Assembly: GCA_028671895.1 (NCBI GenBank)
Contig: CM053800.1
Location: 13,909,886 to 13,973,885 of the forward strand
Direction of reading: 5' to 3'
Source: Oenanthe sinensis
Taxonomy: Eukaryota > Streptophyta > Magnoliopsida > Apiales > Apiaceae
Length of the DNA stretch: 64,000 nucleotides
Positions 36,002 to 46,704 of the stretch are shown one piece after another. The notes beneath the pieces were generated by a model that was given only the letters and a program-made list of their open reading frames with translations, had not been told where the DNA came from and did no database searches. Both the position numbers and the translations under genes were made by a program. The first letter of the stretch is position 1; each line of letters starts with the position of its first letter.

Positions 36002-36532
36002 TTGAGTCTTTAATCTTTCTTTTATTTTTCCTTATACTTTCAAGTTCTTCATCATCACTAACATCATCATTCTTAGATTCAGTTTCATCTATTTCCTCTG
36101 AATACTCTAGATCATTAAGATCATCTGTATCATCACTACCCCATCATCTTGATCAAATTCTGTATTACTAATAGTTTGTGATTCATAAATTTATCATGTT
36201 TTTTTAAGAGTATGTGGAATATCTATCAGCTCATCTATATTAAAGTGATCAAAATAAAGTTCTATTCAACCATAAGATTTTCATAAATCCACCAACTGTC
36301 TCACTAAGTTATCATCATACATCAATCTTATTCCCTTACTAAAATTATGTTCATCCAACTTATATTAAACTAGGGCATTGGGATCACATTTATACTTCTA
36401 AAAAACTCTTCAAGATCACGAAAAGTTAACAATCATTATCAAAATTATGAAAAACAGAACCCCCCCAACATAAGTTACATTAGGTTCAAATGTGAAATCA
36501 CCATGGTGGTGAAGAAAGATAGTTGTAGACAT
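36002..36532 (-). pseudogene. MULE transposase gene, N-terminal PB1-like and acidic region
   Basis: Starting at ATG 36532, frames with several stops and shifts give HHHGDFTFEPN..YVGG, then IRLMYDDNLVRQLVDL, then an acidic stretch (SDDEELESIRKNKRK). This is the order seen in plant MULE proteins: PB1-like domain, acidic linker, MuDR DNA-binding domain. The last part lies at 32826-33301 beyond LTR H. The gene is dead. Confidence 0.6.
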
Positions 36533-36895
36533 GCTGTAAATTTAAATAAAAATAAGTAATACATATTACAACACAAACATCATGTCATCTAAGCACCAAA
36601 ACAGACTTCATTACAAAAAAAATAAAACTAGGTTCATATGAAGATAGGGTTGTACTTGAGACTAGCCAAAATCAAACCATTTCTTGCAATGTATGGTGAT
36701 AATTAAATAATTAAATGTATGCTGATAATTAAATAACCCTCCATTTCTAAACTTAATCTTCAATCAATTGCAAAATCTCCGTTAATTTCAGTCGATTATA
36801 TCTTAATCGCCAGTTAAGGTTTATTTCCCCATTTCCCATTATCACTCCTCTTTAACTTAAAAATGATGAAATATAAGGTGAAATTATATTTTATT

Positions 36896-36965
<70 letters not shown>

Positions 36966-37002
36966 ACGCTGATTTTGTTGCGGTTGTTTTAAAAAAAATG
37001 TA
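36533..37002. other. AT-rich spacer with (AT)n microsatellite
   Basis: No ORF. A perfect (AT)32 tract occupies 36899-36962. By my reconstruction of hAT element I, the sequence just before 37003 is the original upstream flank of the PPR gene. Confidence 0.6.
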
Positions 37003-37294
37003 CTAGAATATAGGGGTGTGCACGGGTTGATTTGGGTCAGTTTTTAGTTAAAACTGTTACCAAACCGTATATATCGGTTCAGATCAGTTTTTACCTTGCA
37101 ACCGTAACCAAACCATGTGAAACAGTTTTTTTCAGTTCGATTAACCGTTTATCGGTTTCAATTTTTTTTGCGGTTAATAAATTTACTATAAAGGAACTGC
37201 ATTTATAATGAATTAATGGTTACAAATAATTCTCATTAATAAGCAAATAATTTCTGAGCCAAGCCTTACTAGAAACAAGACCTTTGCACCCCAA

Positions 37295-37325
<31 letters not shown>

Positions 37326-37778
37326 AAGAATTATAAGCAAAATGAATATTTTACAAGAAGACATGACCTTAAAGGAGTTACAGAGCATACCATAATTAAA
37401 ATAGAAAAAAATGAGACTTAAGCAGACAAACTCAAGTTGCAGGATTAAGAAAAAAATCAATGTAAATCGATCATAATGATGCCTAGTTAAGAAAAAATTA
37501 ATGCAAACTAAACTAGAAAATTAAATGCAGAAAATTAACCTAAAACTGAAAATAGCAACACATGAGCATGATGCAAAATCTGAAAATTAGAATGTGCAGT
37601 AGAATGTTAAATTAGAATAAAAAAATAAATATACACAAGTTCAATGATCAGAAATTAAAAATTGAATCATTCTACTAAATGTGAAATGAGATCAGTCTTT
37701 GATAACGCTTTGCGCCAAGTGTTTCGGACCTTTTGATAATTCATCTGCAAAACAAAAAAGAAAGTACATAACCAATTC

Positions 37779-38302
37779 TTAGTAGAGAATTTTAAGGTTA
37801 CAAAAATGACATGTGCTAAAATAGATGAGTATATGGAAGAATGCATAAAAAATACCTATTTCAACTTCTAATCTCTGCCTTATCTCTTCAACATTACCAA
37901 TAAGCATATCAATGTTGGTTGGCTTCAATCTTATCCAATCATGAGCACATATTAAAGCTTTTGTAGTTCTCGGAATAAGTGAACTCCTAAATGGATCAAT
38001 TACCCTTCCTCTAACACTAAAGGTTGATTCTGAAGTAACAGTGGTAATAGGCATTGCAAGGACATTTTTTGCTATCTGAGAGAGTATTAGAAACTTCATA
38101 GAATTTGATTTCCACCATAGTAGCACATCAAAGTCTTCATTTGCCCCTCTTTTAACACTATCAGACAAATATACAACAATTTCATATTTTTTTTCCTTTG
38201 GATTCTCCTGCTTCCAAGTGCCTTTGAAAATCTATCTTCAAGTCACCATCATTTTCTTCATTATCTATTGACATATGTGTAGCATTGGCACTAAAATAAC
38301 TT
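37779..38302 (-). pseudogene. hAT transposase, C-terminal dimerisation region
   Basis: The segment ends with the hAT dimerisation signature: FDVLLWWKSNSMKF, LSQIAKNVLAMPITTV, SESTFSVRGRVIDPFRSSL, then CAHDWIR. Upstream (38168-38302) another frame gives FQRHLEAGESKGKK, a usual preceding segment, so there is one frameshift near 38180. The rest of the transposase is lost; element D LTR begins at 38303. Confidence 0.85.
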
Positions 38303-39595
38303 TGTTAGGTCCTAAATCATCATAGAAAGGGGGGTTGAATATGATGTTCGTAGTTTTTCACTTTTAAATAAGGATTATTATTCGTGTATTTGTGTTATTA
38401 AGATATGAGTATAGAGAGACAGATAAACACAAACAATTTGGGGAAATATTGGTATATTAATAAATCCCTAAGGTGCTAAACTCTAATTAAATAAATGATT
38501 AGCTACAATGAATTACAATCAATTTGATTCAATAAAATACTATCTGGGTGTTTATGGCTTTGAATGCTCCTCGTAGGTTGTTGATGGAAGTGAATGCAAA
38601 TTCTCTCTCTTTCTTCATTCTGAATTGAACGAGTTGTATTTATAGTGCAGGCTTGGCAAGGGAATGTCTTATGGGCGATTCAAGTAGTAGTTTATTCTAC
38701 TAAGTGATTTCGACCTGTGATGAGCCTATTGGGCGATTTTGACCTTTGAAGAAACCATTGGACGATTTTGACCTTTGAAGACACCATTGGACAATTTTGA
38801 CCTTTGAAGAAACCATTGGGCGATTTCAAGCAAAGTCCAATGGGTGATTTTTCCAATGGGTGATTTCAAACAATCAAGTCCAATGGGCGATTTCAAATAA
38901 CCAAGTCCAATGGGCGATTTCAAGCAACCAAGTCCAATGGGCGATTTCAAGCAAAGTCCAATGGCGCGATTTCTTCATTGAATTTCCAATGAGCGATTTC
39001 TTCATTGAATTTCCAATGAGCGATTTCTTCATTGAAATTCCAATGGGTGATTTCTTCATTGAACAACCTTAACTTTGACTTGCCCTTGACTTGATTTCAG
39101 AAATACCTTTAAATTATTCTTTGTAATTATTTCTTTATCAGTCATCAATTCTTCTCGCAGTTAACTGTTTCCTTGATTATGTAGAATCAATTCTTCTCTT
39201 GTTGTGTTGATGCCTTGTGCACTGGTCTGACTCACAGATGACTAATATTGATTGGAATTATCTTCACTTACAATTAATGTCAGTTAACATTTCCACAACT
39301 GTTCCCTTGTTTCTTTCACTGAAATCCTGATTCACACACTTGCTCTACTTCACTGTCTTGATTCTGAATTGCTTCTGATCTTTTATTCGTCACTGAGGCT
39401 TGAGCATATTAATGAACTTCTTTCATTGACGCTTCAGATGCTTCAGCCCTTAATGTTGTGTAGTAGTGTATGAATATCTTCTAATTGATTATCCTCGTGG
39501 ATTCATGTGCTTCACATTAATATTATTCATTTGTCTTTCTTGTTCTATTGAGTTATCGTTACTGTATTACATACTATATTCCATTATGCTTTACA
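38303..39595 (-). repeat. 3' LTR of element D (1293 bp)
   Basis: TGTTAGGTCC...GCTTTACA ends in plus coordinates. Sense TATA box TATAAATA at 38637-38644. Upstream, 38726-39062, are about 13 copies of the word CCAATGGGCGATTTC and variants (CCATTGGACGATTTTGACC), irregularly spaced. Hairpin arms 38318-38324 and 38340-38346 (7 bp, perfect) enclose six C on the sense strand. Confidence 0.85.
38726..39062. repeat. CCAATGGGCGATTTC motif cluster in element D LTR
   Basis: About 13 copies with spacers of roughly 10-17 bp, either GACCTTTGAAGAAA, AAGCAACCAAGT or TTCATTGAATT types. ORFs across it (Ser-Pro-Ile-Gly repeats) are translations of the motif, not genes. Confidence 0.9.
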
Positions 39596-39799
39596 ATCTC
39601 CACATATTTGTTTATTAGAGTTTGACAAGCAAATCCTTTAAGAGGATAACTCAACTGACTATACAAGAAAAAGTAAAGTGCAGAAAGACTGAAAATAATA
39701 TTAATTACATTCTGGATTGAATAGATATGTTCCAGATTTCTACAGTTTCATAAGTTCAAAGCTTCTTGTTCCTCTAGCCAGAATATTTAAGCTATTGAT

Positions 39800-42083
39800 T
39801 TATGCTTTGTTGACTTGATTTTTCCTTCTTCTTCTATCTTTCGTGATAGAGTTTCTTGAGTTCTTCTCTTTTTTTTCCTTCAACCTGTTTCTCACCACAT
39901 CCATTGCTTCAAATTCTAGAGTGTTTCTTGGAGGTGGATCTTCAAGTTTCTTCAGTAACTCTTCAAGATAAGTAGTGTTATTGTTTGTTGAAACTCCTTT
40001 AAACTCCAGAGATGTCTTTTGTGAGAATACAAACACAATGATTCTTTTTGGAAATCCATGTAATCGATCAGTATCATTCATATTTTCTGACATTTCTCTA
40101 GTTATCAGAGCTTGAGTGGCTTCTGATAAGGCAAGTTTGTCACTTTTACAAGTTAACCTTTTGATAATTGATAGTACTGATCTGATGGCATTTGAGCTGT
40201 TTTCTACAAAGTCTTTGACTTCAATCTTAGATCTGCATCCTTTCCTTTTCTTGAACTTGAACCACATTTTTCCATTTTCATGCTTTATGCAGGGTTCTGA
40301 ATCTTTCACTATCTCAGGACTTTCTGTGCCATCAACATTCTTCACCATTACAGGCCACAGATAACATCTTTCAACAACCTTGAGATAAGTCTTGGAAATT
40401 GCAATTGCTCGATTTAACCTGAATGCATAGATTAATTCAGTCGCACTTTGATCTAAGATAGTTCTGTTGACTTTGCATCTTAATCTTCCTTCGACAAACT
40501 TCATGTGCTCAAGATGGCATCTTTCTAAACTTTCATATGTCAAGGTCATGTTGTGTAGAGTTGTAGGTTTGTAATATTTGACCACTGGAGGTTCCAGAAA
40601 AGCTTCAACACTGATCTCATTCAATTTGTCTTAAATTCTGCTTCTCATCAGTCCATTCACTTTGTTCCCTCCTTTGATAACCTTTCTCATTAGCACATAT
40701 AACTCCACTATGTTCAGCTTGTCAGTGTTGTCAGAACCCTTGATCCCATAGAAGAGAAATTTATGTACATAGTCCATCCATTCTTTTGAGTGCTTATAGA
40801 CACATTTGACACTTCATCACTGAGATTTTCATAGAATGTGTGAATATCTGAAAATAATCTTCTCATCTCTCTTATTTTGTCAAGTGGATATCTGTCATGA
40901 TATTCATTCAGGTCTAGCTCCTTTTTCTGGAATAACTCTCTTGCTTCATCCCATTATGGGCCTTCTTTTGTGAGAGCATCCTTTTCTCTGTCTCTTCTCA
41001 GTTTAGACTTTCTCACTCTAACCAGCTTCCTTTTTAGCATATCTTGATAATCTTTGAAGTTCTGAGAAACAATTTCATCAACACTACTAAATAAGCAATC
41101 ACTTGAGAATGCAAATTCATCAACAAACTCATCTTCTTCGTGAACACCTCTTGCTTCTTCTTCAACAACTTTCTCTAGCGGTACATAGGGTTCATCTATC
41201 TCTCCTTCTTATAATATTCTTGCATCAGGCCTGTAGAAGAAATCAGATTATCCCTTGGTTGTATACTTCAGTATCATTGCATCAGCTTCAGCTTTTTCTT
41301 GTTCTACTTTCTCCCCCTCGGTTAGGTTAGCCTCTAAAGTTTGAAGAGGAGGAGCAACATATGTTACTTTCTAAGACAATAATTTGTTGAGTAGAGATTT
41401 CATTTCTTTTAACTCTCGTTGTTGAGCATCAATAAGTTGTTGTTGATTCATTTGTGTTGCGAGAAGATGACCAATTGTTCCTTGCATCCCATTGACTTTA
41501 GCCTCTAGGTATAAAACCCTTTGGCTTTGTGCATGTGTGTGTTCAGAGTGTGTGGTGTCTAGTGGGTTACTAGGTGTCTCACCTCTTACTGATTCTGTTT
41601 GACCTTGGCCCTCGACACTCACTCTCGGTCATTTGGGTGTAGGGAAAGAATGATCACTCAGTCTCATTGTTACTGTTTCGCTCCTCTCTTGTTGAGCTTC
41701 CATGGCAGCAGCAGTGTCTAGAGAATTTTTTGCACTTAGTTCATCAGGTTTATCCGAATCACCACCCAGTGTAGAATTACCTCGAAGAGGATTTTTGGGT
41801 TTATTATGCCGAAGCACTAACTCATCACCAGGCTTTGTAATTACTTCATCGCCTAGTGGAGCCAAATCTGCCAGAGATAGGTCGTTACAAGAAATAAGTT
41901 CCTGGAAACCCCTTCCCCCTCTATGTGGAGGTTGCCTCTCCACCAACCCACTTAGGGTGGGGAGATCTCCTATATTAGGAACCGGAGGAATTAGATCCAG
42001 TGTGGTCACCACATTTGATTCTGTAATGATTGGCTGATGTGGAGAATCAGTGGTTCCAGCTAAAGCCATTGAAGGCATGTCCA
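39800..42083 (-). pseudogene. Element D env-like ORF, C-terminal part, broken
   Basis: From right to left: a 41629-42083 piece (Pro/Ser-rich, acidic), stop, a 41371-41622 piece with coiled coil (ATQMNQQQLIDAQQRELKEM), degenerate sequence 40630-41340 with frame changes, and an intact 274-codon C-terminal piece (40624-39800) ending in a Lys/Arg-rich tail (KKEKNSRNSITKDRRRRK). Layout and C-terminal basic tail match the env-like ORFs of elements B and C. It is cut at 42084 by the LTR of element E. Confidence 0.65.
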
Positions 42084-43338
42084 TGTTAGGTCCAAAATCA
42101 TCATAAAGGGGGGGGATTGAATATAATATGGTAGATTTTTCGTTTAATTGCGGAAAAAGTGTTTGTATTCTTGAGATATAAAAATGGCAGTTATTGAAAT
42201 ACAAAGATTCAGGGAAATAAAGATATATTATTAAATCTCCGAGTTCTACACTTCTAATCAAAATGATTAACTTCAATGAGTTCAATCAATATAACAACAG
42301 ATATACAGTTGGGTGAGTTTAATGTTCGTCTTTAATTGAGCTCTCGTCTGTATGTCTTTTTGTTGAAGATGACTGAATCACTTCTGTCTGAATTGATTTC
42401 ATCCATATATATTTTATAGGCTTTTTGGAAATTGATTTCCAACAATGTGAAGTCATTTGTTGTGTCTATAGAGTGTGAGAGGTGTGTAGGTGCCACTAAG
42501 TTGGTTTGTTGCGCCCCAGAATGTTTGTTGCGCCAAGGAGACTTTGATTGCGCCTCTATATCAATGTTAGTTACGCATATGCAATGGTTTCCTTATATAG
42601 GCGTCACTAATGACTTAAAAATATTCCACAGTAGCTATGTTGTGCCTCTTTGTCATTTTGTTGCGCCTGCACACTAGTTACAGTGTATAGGCGCCACAAA
42701 ATCATCCAAACTAGTTTTGTTGCGCCTCAAGTTACTTATGTTGCGCCTCTTATTTATTACTGAGGCCTGAACATATTAATGAACTTCTCTCGCTGACGTT
42801 CAGTAAGCCTTTCATCTTGAATACTTTGCAATGATGTATGTATGATTCATGTTTACATGTCCTTCTGGATTCCTATGTTGCATGTTAGTATTATTTGACT
42901 GTCTTTATTTCTTAGTTGAGTTGTAGTTATCACTATTACATACTACGTTACATTATGCTTTACAATCTCCCCCTATTTGGTTGTTAGAGTTAGACAAGTA
43001 AATCTTGTTAGAGGATAACTCAACTGATACTTACAAGAAAAAGTAAAGTGCAGAAAGACAGTAAATAATATTAATTACATTCTGGATTAGATTTTACATT
43101 TCTAGATTTCTTTGAGTACAATAGAAGTTTGTTCCTCTAGCCTAAACAAATAATTCTATGATCTTCTACTTCTTTGTACTGAGTCTTGTTTGTTCTTTGA
43201 TCTTGTTTCAGAGTAATGCTTTCTCAGCTCTTCTTCCTTCTGCTCCAACCTTGCCTTCACCAGATCTCTAGCTTCCACTTCAAGAGTGTTGACAGGAGGT
43301 GGTTCTTCTAATTTCTTCAAAACTTCAGTGAGAAATGC
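42084..43338 (-). mobile_element. Element E: 3' LTR, PPT and 3' end of env-like ORF
   Basis: LTR 42084-42964 (881 bp; TGTTAGGTCC...GCTTTACA), PPT 42965-42978 (sense AAATAGGGGGAGAT), then the last 60 codons of an env-like ORF on the minus strand (43156-43338; ARLEQKEEELRKHYSETRSK), which is closely similar to that of D. TATA box TATAAAAT at 42411-42418. The cluster of GTTGCGCC/GGCGCAAC words is at 42488-42750. The remaining 5' part of the element is missing. Confidence 0.8.
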
Positions 43339-43740
43339 CGTTCAATTTGTCTTCATGACATTTCTTTTTCGAACTTTTTGCTCTATACAAATAGAAGTTT
43401 TAGAAAAATAACCACGTGTACAAAATGACATTGAACTCTCTAAAAGATCAATCGAATTATCCTATGGGAGGTTACTAAGTGATTTAGTTACTTCCTAAAA
43501 TCTATTTAAATTTAATAATGTTAGACAAACATTAAAACACTAAAAAGAATAGAAAATATGAAAAGAACAACATCCTTTCAAAAGTTGAAAGAGATGAAAG
43601 AGGAGGTTGTAAGTGGGGGGGAAAGAGAAACGAGATAAGGATGTATGGTGGAGATTAAAATAAAGGATGTAAAATTAAGGGCTGAGATTATATCTCAGTT
43701 CTCATTTTAAGATGGGTTCTCATTTGAGCACATGCTTATA
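43339..43740. other. Unassigned non-coding spacer
   Basis: No gene or recognisable repeat; contains a purine-rich stretch near 43590-43640. Probably residual hAT I interior or Helitron flank. Confidence 0.4.
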
Positions 43741-45387
43741 TCTATACTATATTATTAAAGCTGCAAGGGTAAATGTTTGGTCCGTTAGTCGGTCGTCCGT
43801 TCATTTTGTCTCCCACTCAACTTCAAATACACATGTTTGTCTCCTACTCAATTTCAAATACACTCTTTTAATTAAAATATACAGTTGTACTTATAATCTA
43901 CTAACATGTTTCGATTTCCTTATTGCTCAACCTCTTTAATTTATTTAAAATCATAGCTTATTAATTAAATTTTATGAATATTTAAATAATAATATTATTT
44001 GATTTATATTAATTAAATTTTATTACTATACTATATCTATATTATCTATACTTTTATAGTCGCTAATGTTTGGATGTTATAATACATTTGTTTCCTAGTC
44101 AACTTCAAATACAGTCTTTTAATTAAATTTTAATTAAAATACAGAGTTATACTCACAATCTAGTAATTAACATGTTTCAATTTCATCATCGTTCAAACAC
44201 TTTAATTTAGTTAAAATTATAATTTAATAATTAAAATAATATATATACTACAATTCTCCTACGTAACTTCAAACACAATTTTTTGATTAAATTTTAATTA
44301 GAATATACTCTATCAAACAGATATATTATAAATAAAACTTTATCATCAGTGTAGTTTTCTTCTTTAATAATAAAATGAACTAAATTATCATAATAAATTA
44401 AATATTTAAACCCTATAAAATAATTATTTTATACTATATATATATATATTATACATCAACTCTATCACTGGTGTAGTGCTCGCGTGTAATATTATATTAT
44501 ATATAAATTATAGCATATATTTTCTTTATTAAGAATAATGTTACAATGCTCCTTCTTAATAATAAACTAAATAAATTATCCCATTAACTTAAATATTTAA
44601 ATTATATAAAATAATTTACGTATCTATACTATATTATTAAAGCCGCAAGGGCAAATGTTTGGTTCATCGTCGGTCTGGTCCTTTTGTGTCCCGTTCAACT
44701 TTCAAATACGCGTGTGTCTCCTACTCAATTTCAAACACATTCTTTTAATCAATAAACAGTCATTTTTTAATTTCCTCATTAGTCAACCTTTTTAATTTAT
44801 TTAATATCATAATTTATTAATTAAATTTTATGTATATTAAATTTTTTTATTATTTTATCTATATTAATTAAATTTTATTATTGTGCTATATCTATATTAT
44901 ATGTACTTTTATTTTATATTACTCTAAACAAACTTCTTTTTTAATTAGAATATATAGTTGTACTCACATCTAATAGTATGTTTCAATTTTCTCATCGCTC
45001 AAACACTTTAATTTATTAAAAATTGCAATTTTATTATAAAATTTTTGAATATTAAAATTATATATATATATATATTAAAACATACTCTTTTATTTAAATT
45101 TTAATTAAAATATTTTCTAATATATTCGAAACTCTTTTTATTAATAAAAATTTATTAATGCTTTGCACGGGTTATTAATCTATGTTAATTAATATAAATA
45201 TATAACAATATATTAATGAGAATTTAAACACATAATATGAATATGATTCAAAAATAATTTATCTCATGCATAACATTACATAAAAAATATTAATAATATA
45301 AATAATCAAATTAAATATTTAATTCATTTAAAATATATAATATATTATTTATTACTTTCCACCTCCGGTGCAGGGGTTACAGGCTAG
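43741..45387 (+). mobile_element. Non-autonomous Helitron, with a second Helitron nested inside
   Basis: The 5' end TCTATACTATATTATTAAAG follows an A, as in plant Helitrons. A second identical start is at 44623. One 3' end, GCTTTGCACGGGTTATTAATCTA, stops near 45184; another, GGTTACAGGCTAG followed by T, stops at 45387. The simplest reading is an outer element 43741-45387 and an inner 44623-45184. Extremely AT-rich, no ORF. Confidence 0.55.
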
Positions 45388-45411
45388 TACTATATATGTA
45401 TTATACATACA

Positions 45412-46274
45412 ATTCTATCTAGAGGAGATCGTGGTTCGGTTCGGTTCAGTTTTTGGCTAAAACCGGAATCAGGACCGCATATCTTCGGTTTTAAAAATTA
45501 AAAACTGCAACCGCAACCGAACCATCGATTTCGGTTTTAAAAAGGCCGGTTCAGTTTTTACAGGTTCGGTTTCGGTTAAAAACATGATAAAAAATGGAAA
45601 AGTACATAATTTAAATTATTATATATTTACATTCAAATATTTGAATCGCATTCCGCATAATAACACTACAAAAAAAACTGTAACATGTTAAACTTATTGT
45701 AACATGTAAGAAACTTTAATGAATTTATATAAATTTTATATCATCATAATCATGTCTTCTTATACAAATATTCAAATATGCAACTCTATTAAACTATCGC
45801 ATTTTTAATTGTGAAGTCAATTGACATTGTATATACTAATCAGGGGATTTTCAACAGAATAGTTTACTTTAAACAATGAATCATGAATATTTATTGTGAT
45901 TTATATTGCTTTATTTATAAGAGAGATAACTCTTGTATACAACTATAACTCAAAATTAATTTTAGATTTTTCTGATAACGTCTAAATCATGTAGTTTTAT
46001 ATAATTAAATTTAGAATTTTTTTAAAGATAACGGTACATACCTTTTACTATATATATATATAAATTATATATAATAAATTTATTTATTTTAATTATCGGT
46101 TTTGTTCGGTTTTTTCGGTTCGGTTTTAACCTATAACCGGAACCGGAACCGATCTATCGGTTCAGTTTTTTATTTTTCGGTTTCGGATCGGTTTTTTTCG
46201 GTTTCGGTTTTCTTCGATTTGGTTTTTATCGGTTTCGGTTCTTATTCGGTTTTTTACTTATTCCTAATTCTATC
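45412..46274. mobile_element. Non-autonomous hAT element K (45420-46266) with 8-bp TSD ATTCTATC
   Basis: ATTCTATC at 45412-45419 and again at 46267-46274. Between them, both ends carry dense GGTTCGGTT/TTCGGTTTCGG arrays (45430-45590 and 46090-46260), typical hAT subterminal repeats. The outermost bases are TAGAGG... and ...TTCCTA, matching the TAGGG-type hAT terminus loosely. No transposase. It is nested in hAT I. Confidence 0.8.
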
Positions 46275-46626
46275 AACGATGTAATCTTCCTTTATACAAT
46301 TGTTCACATGTAATTTCTATTTTCGGAATAATATTATAATATAATTTTTATCTAATATAGTTGTATTAATATTTAACTTAATTTCATCACCGCTTTTAAT
46401 TTATTTAAAATTGCAACCTATTAATCATATCTCATGAATATTAAAATAAAAAATTAATATATAATAATAATATATAAATAATAAAATAATAAAATAAATT
46501 ACTATATTAAATTAAATAATTATATAAAATAATTAATATATAAGTAGTATAATATTAAACAAGCAGTTAAGTTTTTCGGTTTTTTGGGTTCGGTTTTAGT
46601 TTTTTGGTTTTTTTTTGCGGAGCCCG

Positions 46627-46704
46627 CTAGAATAGGAAGGGAGAACGCGGTCCAAGGTTTAACCAGAAGTTCCCAGAAAGCATCGCTCACTCTGTTGAAA
46701 GGAC
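46627..46704 (+). promoter_or_regulatory. Short 5' flank of the PPR gene after the hAT I insertion
   Basis: Only 78 bp separate the hAT I end and the start codon at 46705. The region holds the right TSD and a leader-like stretch but no clear TATA box. Any older promoter upstream of 37003 is now about 9.7 kb away. Confidence 0.5.

Larger units (their letters stand above)
38303..42083 (-). mobile_element. Element D: 3' end of a Sirevirus-like element
   Basis: 3' LTR 38303-39595, degenerate PPT (39596 onward; sense strand AAATATGTGGAGAT), and the downstream part of an env-like ORF (39800-42083). The 5' part is missing; element E begins at 42084 inside the D ORF. No gag or pol remains. Confidence 0.8.
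37003..46634 (-). mobile_element. hAT transposon I (37011-46626) with 8-bp TSD CTAGAATA
   Basis: The left end TAGGGGTGTGCACGG is the classic plant hAT terminus, followed by subterminal GGTT/AACC words. It is preceded by CTAGAATA (37003-37010). The same eight bases recur at 46627-46634, directly after a decayed hAT end (GGTTCGG-type array finishing TGCGGAGCCCG). The transposase relic 37779-38302 is oriented leftward, as expected. Everything between is nested: elements D and E, Helitrons and hAT K. The right end is degenerate (about 7 of 10 terminal bases match), so this pairing rests mainly on the exact 8-bp duplication. Confidence 0.65.

Noticed and set aside
38726..39072. Ser-Pro-Ile-Gly and Asn-Asn-Gln-Val-Gln repeat ORFs on both strands
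   Set aside because: They are readings of the CCAATGGGCGATTTC motif cluster in the element D LTR.
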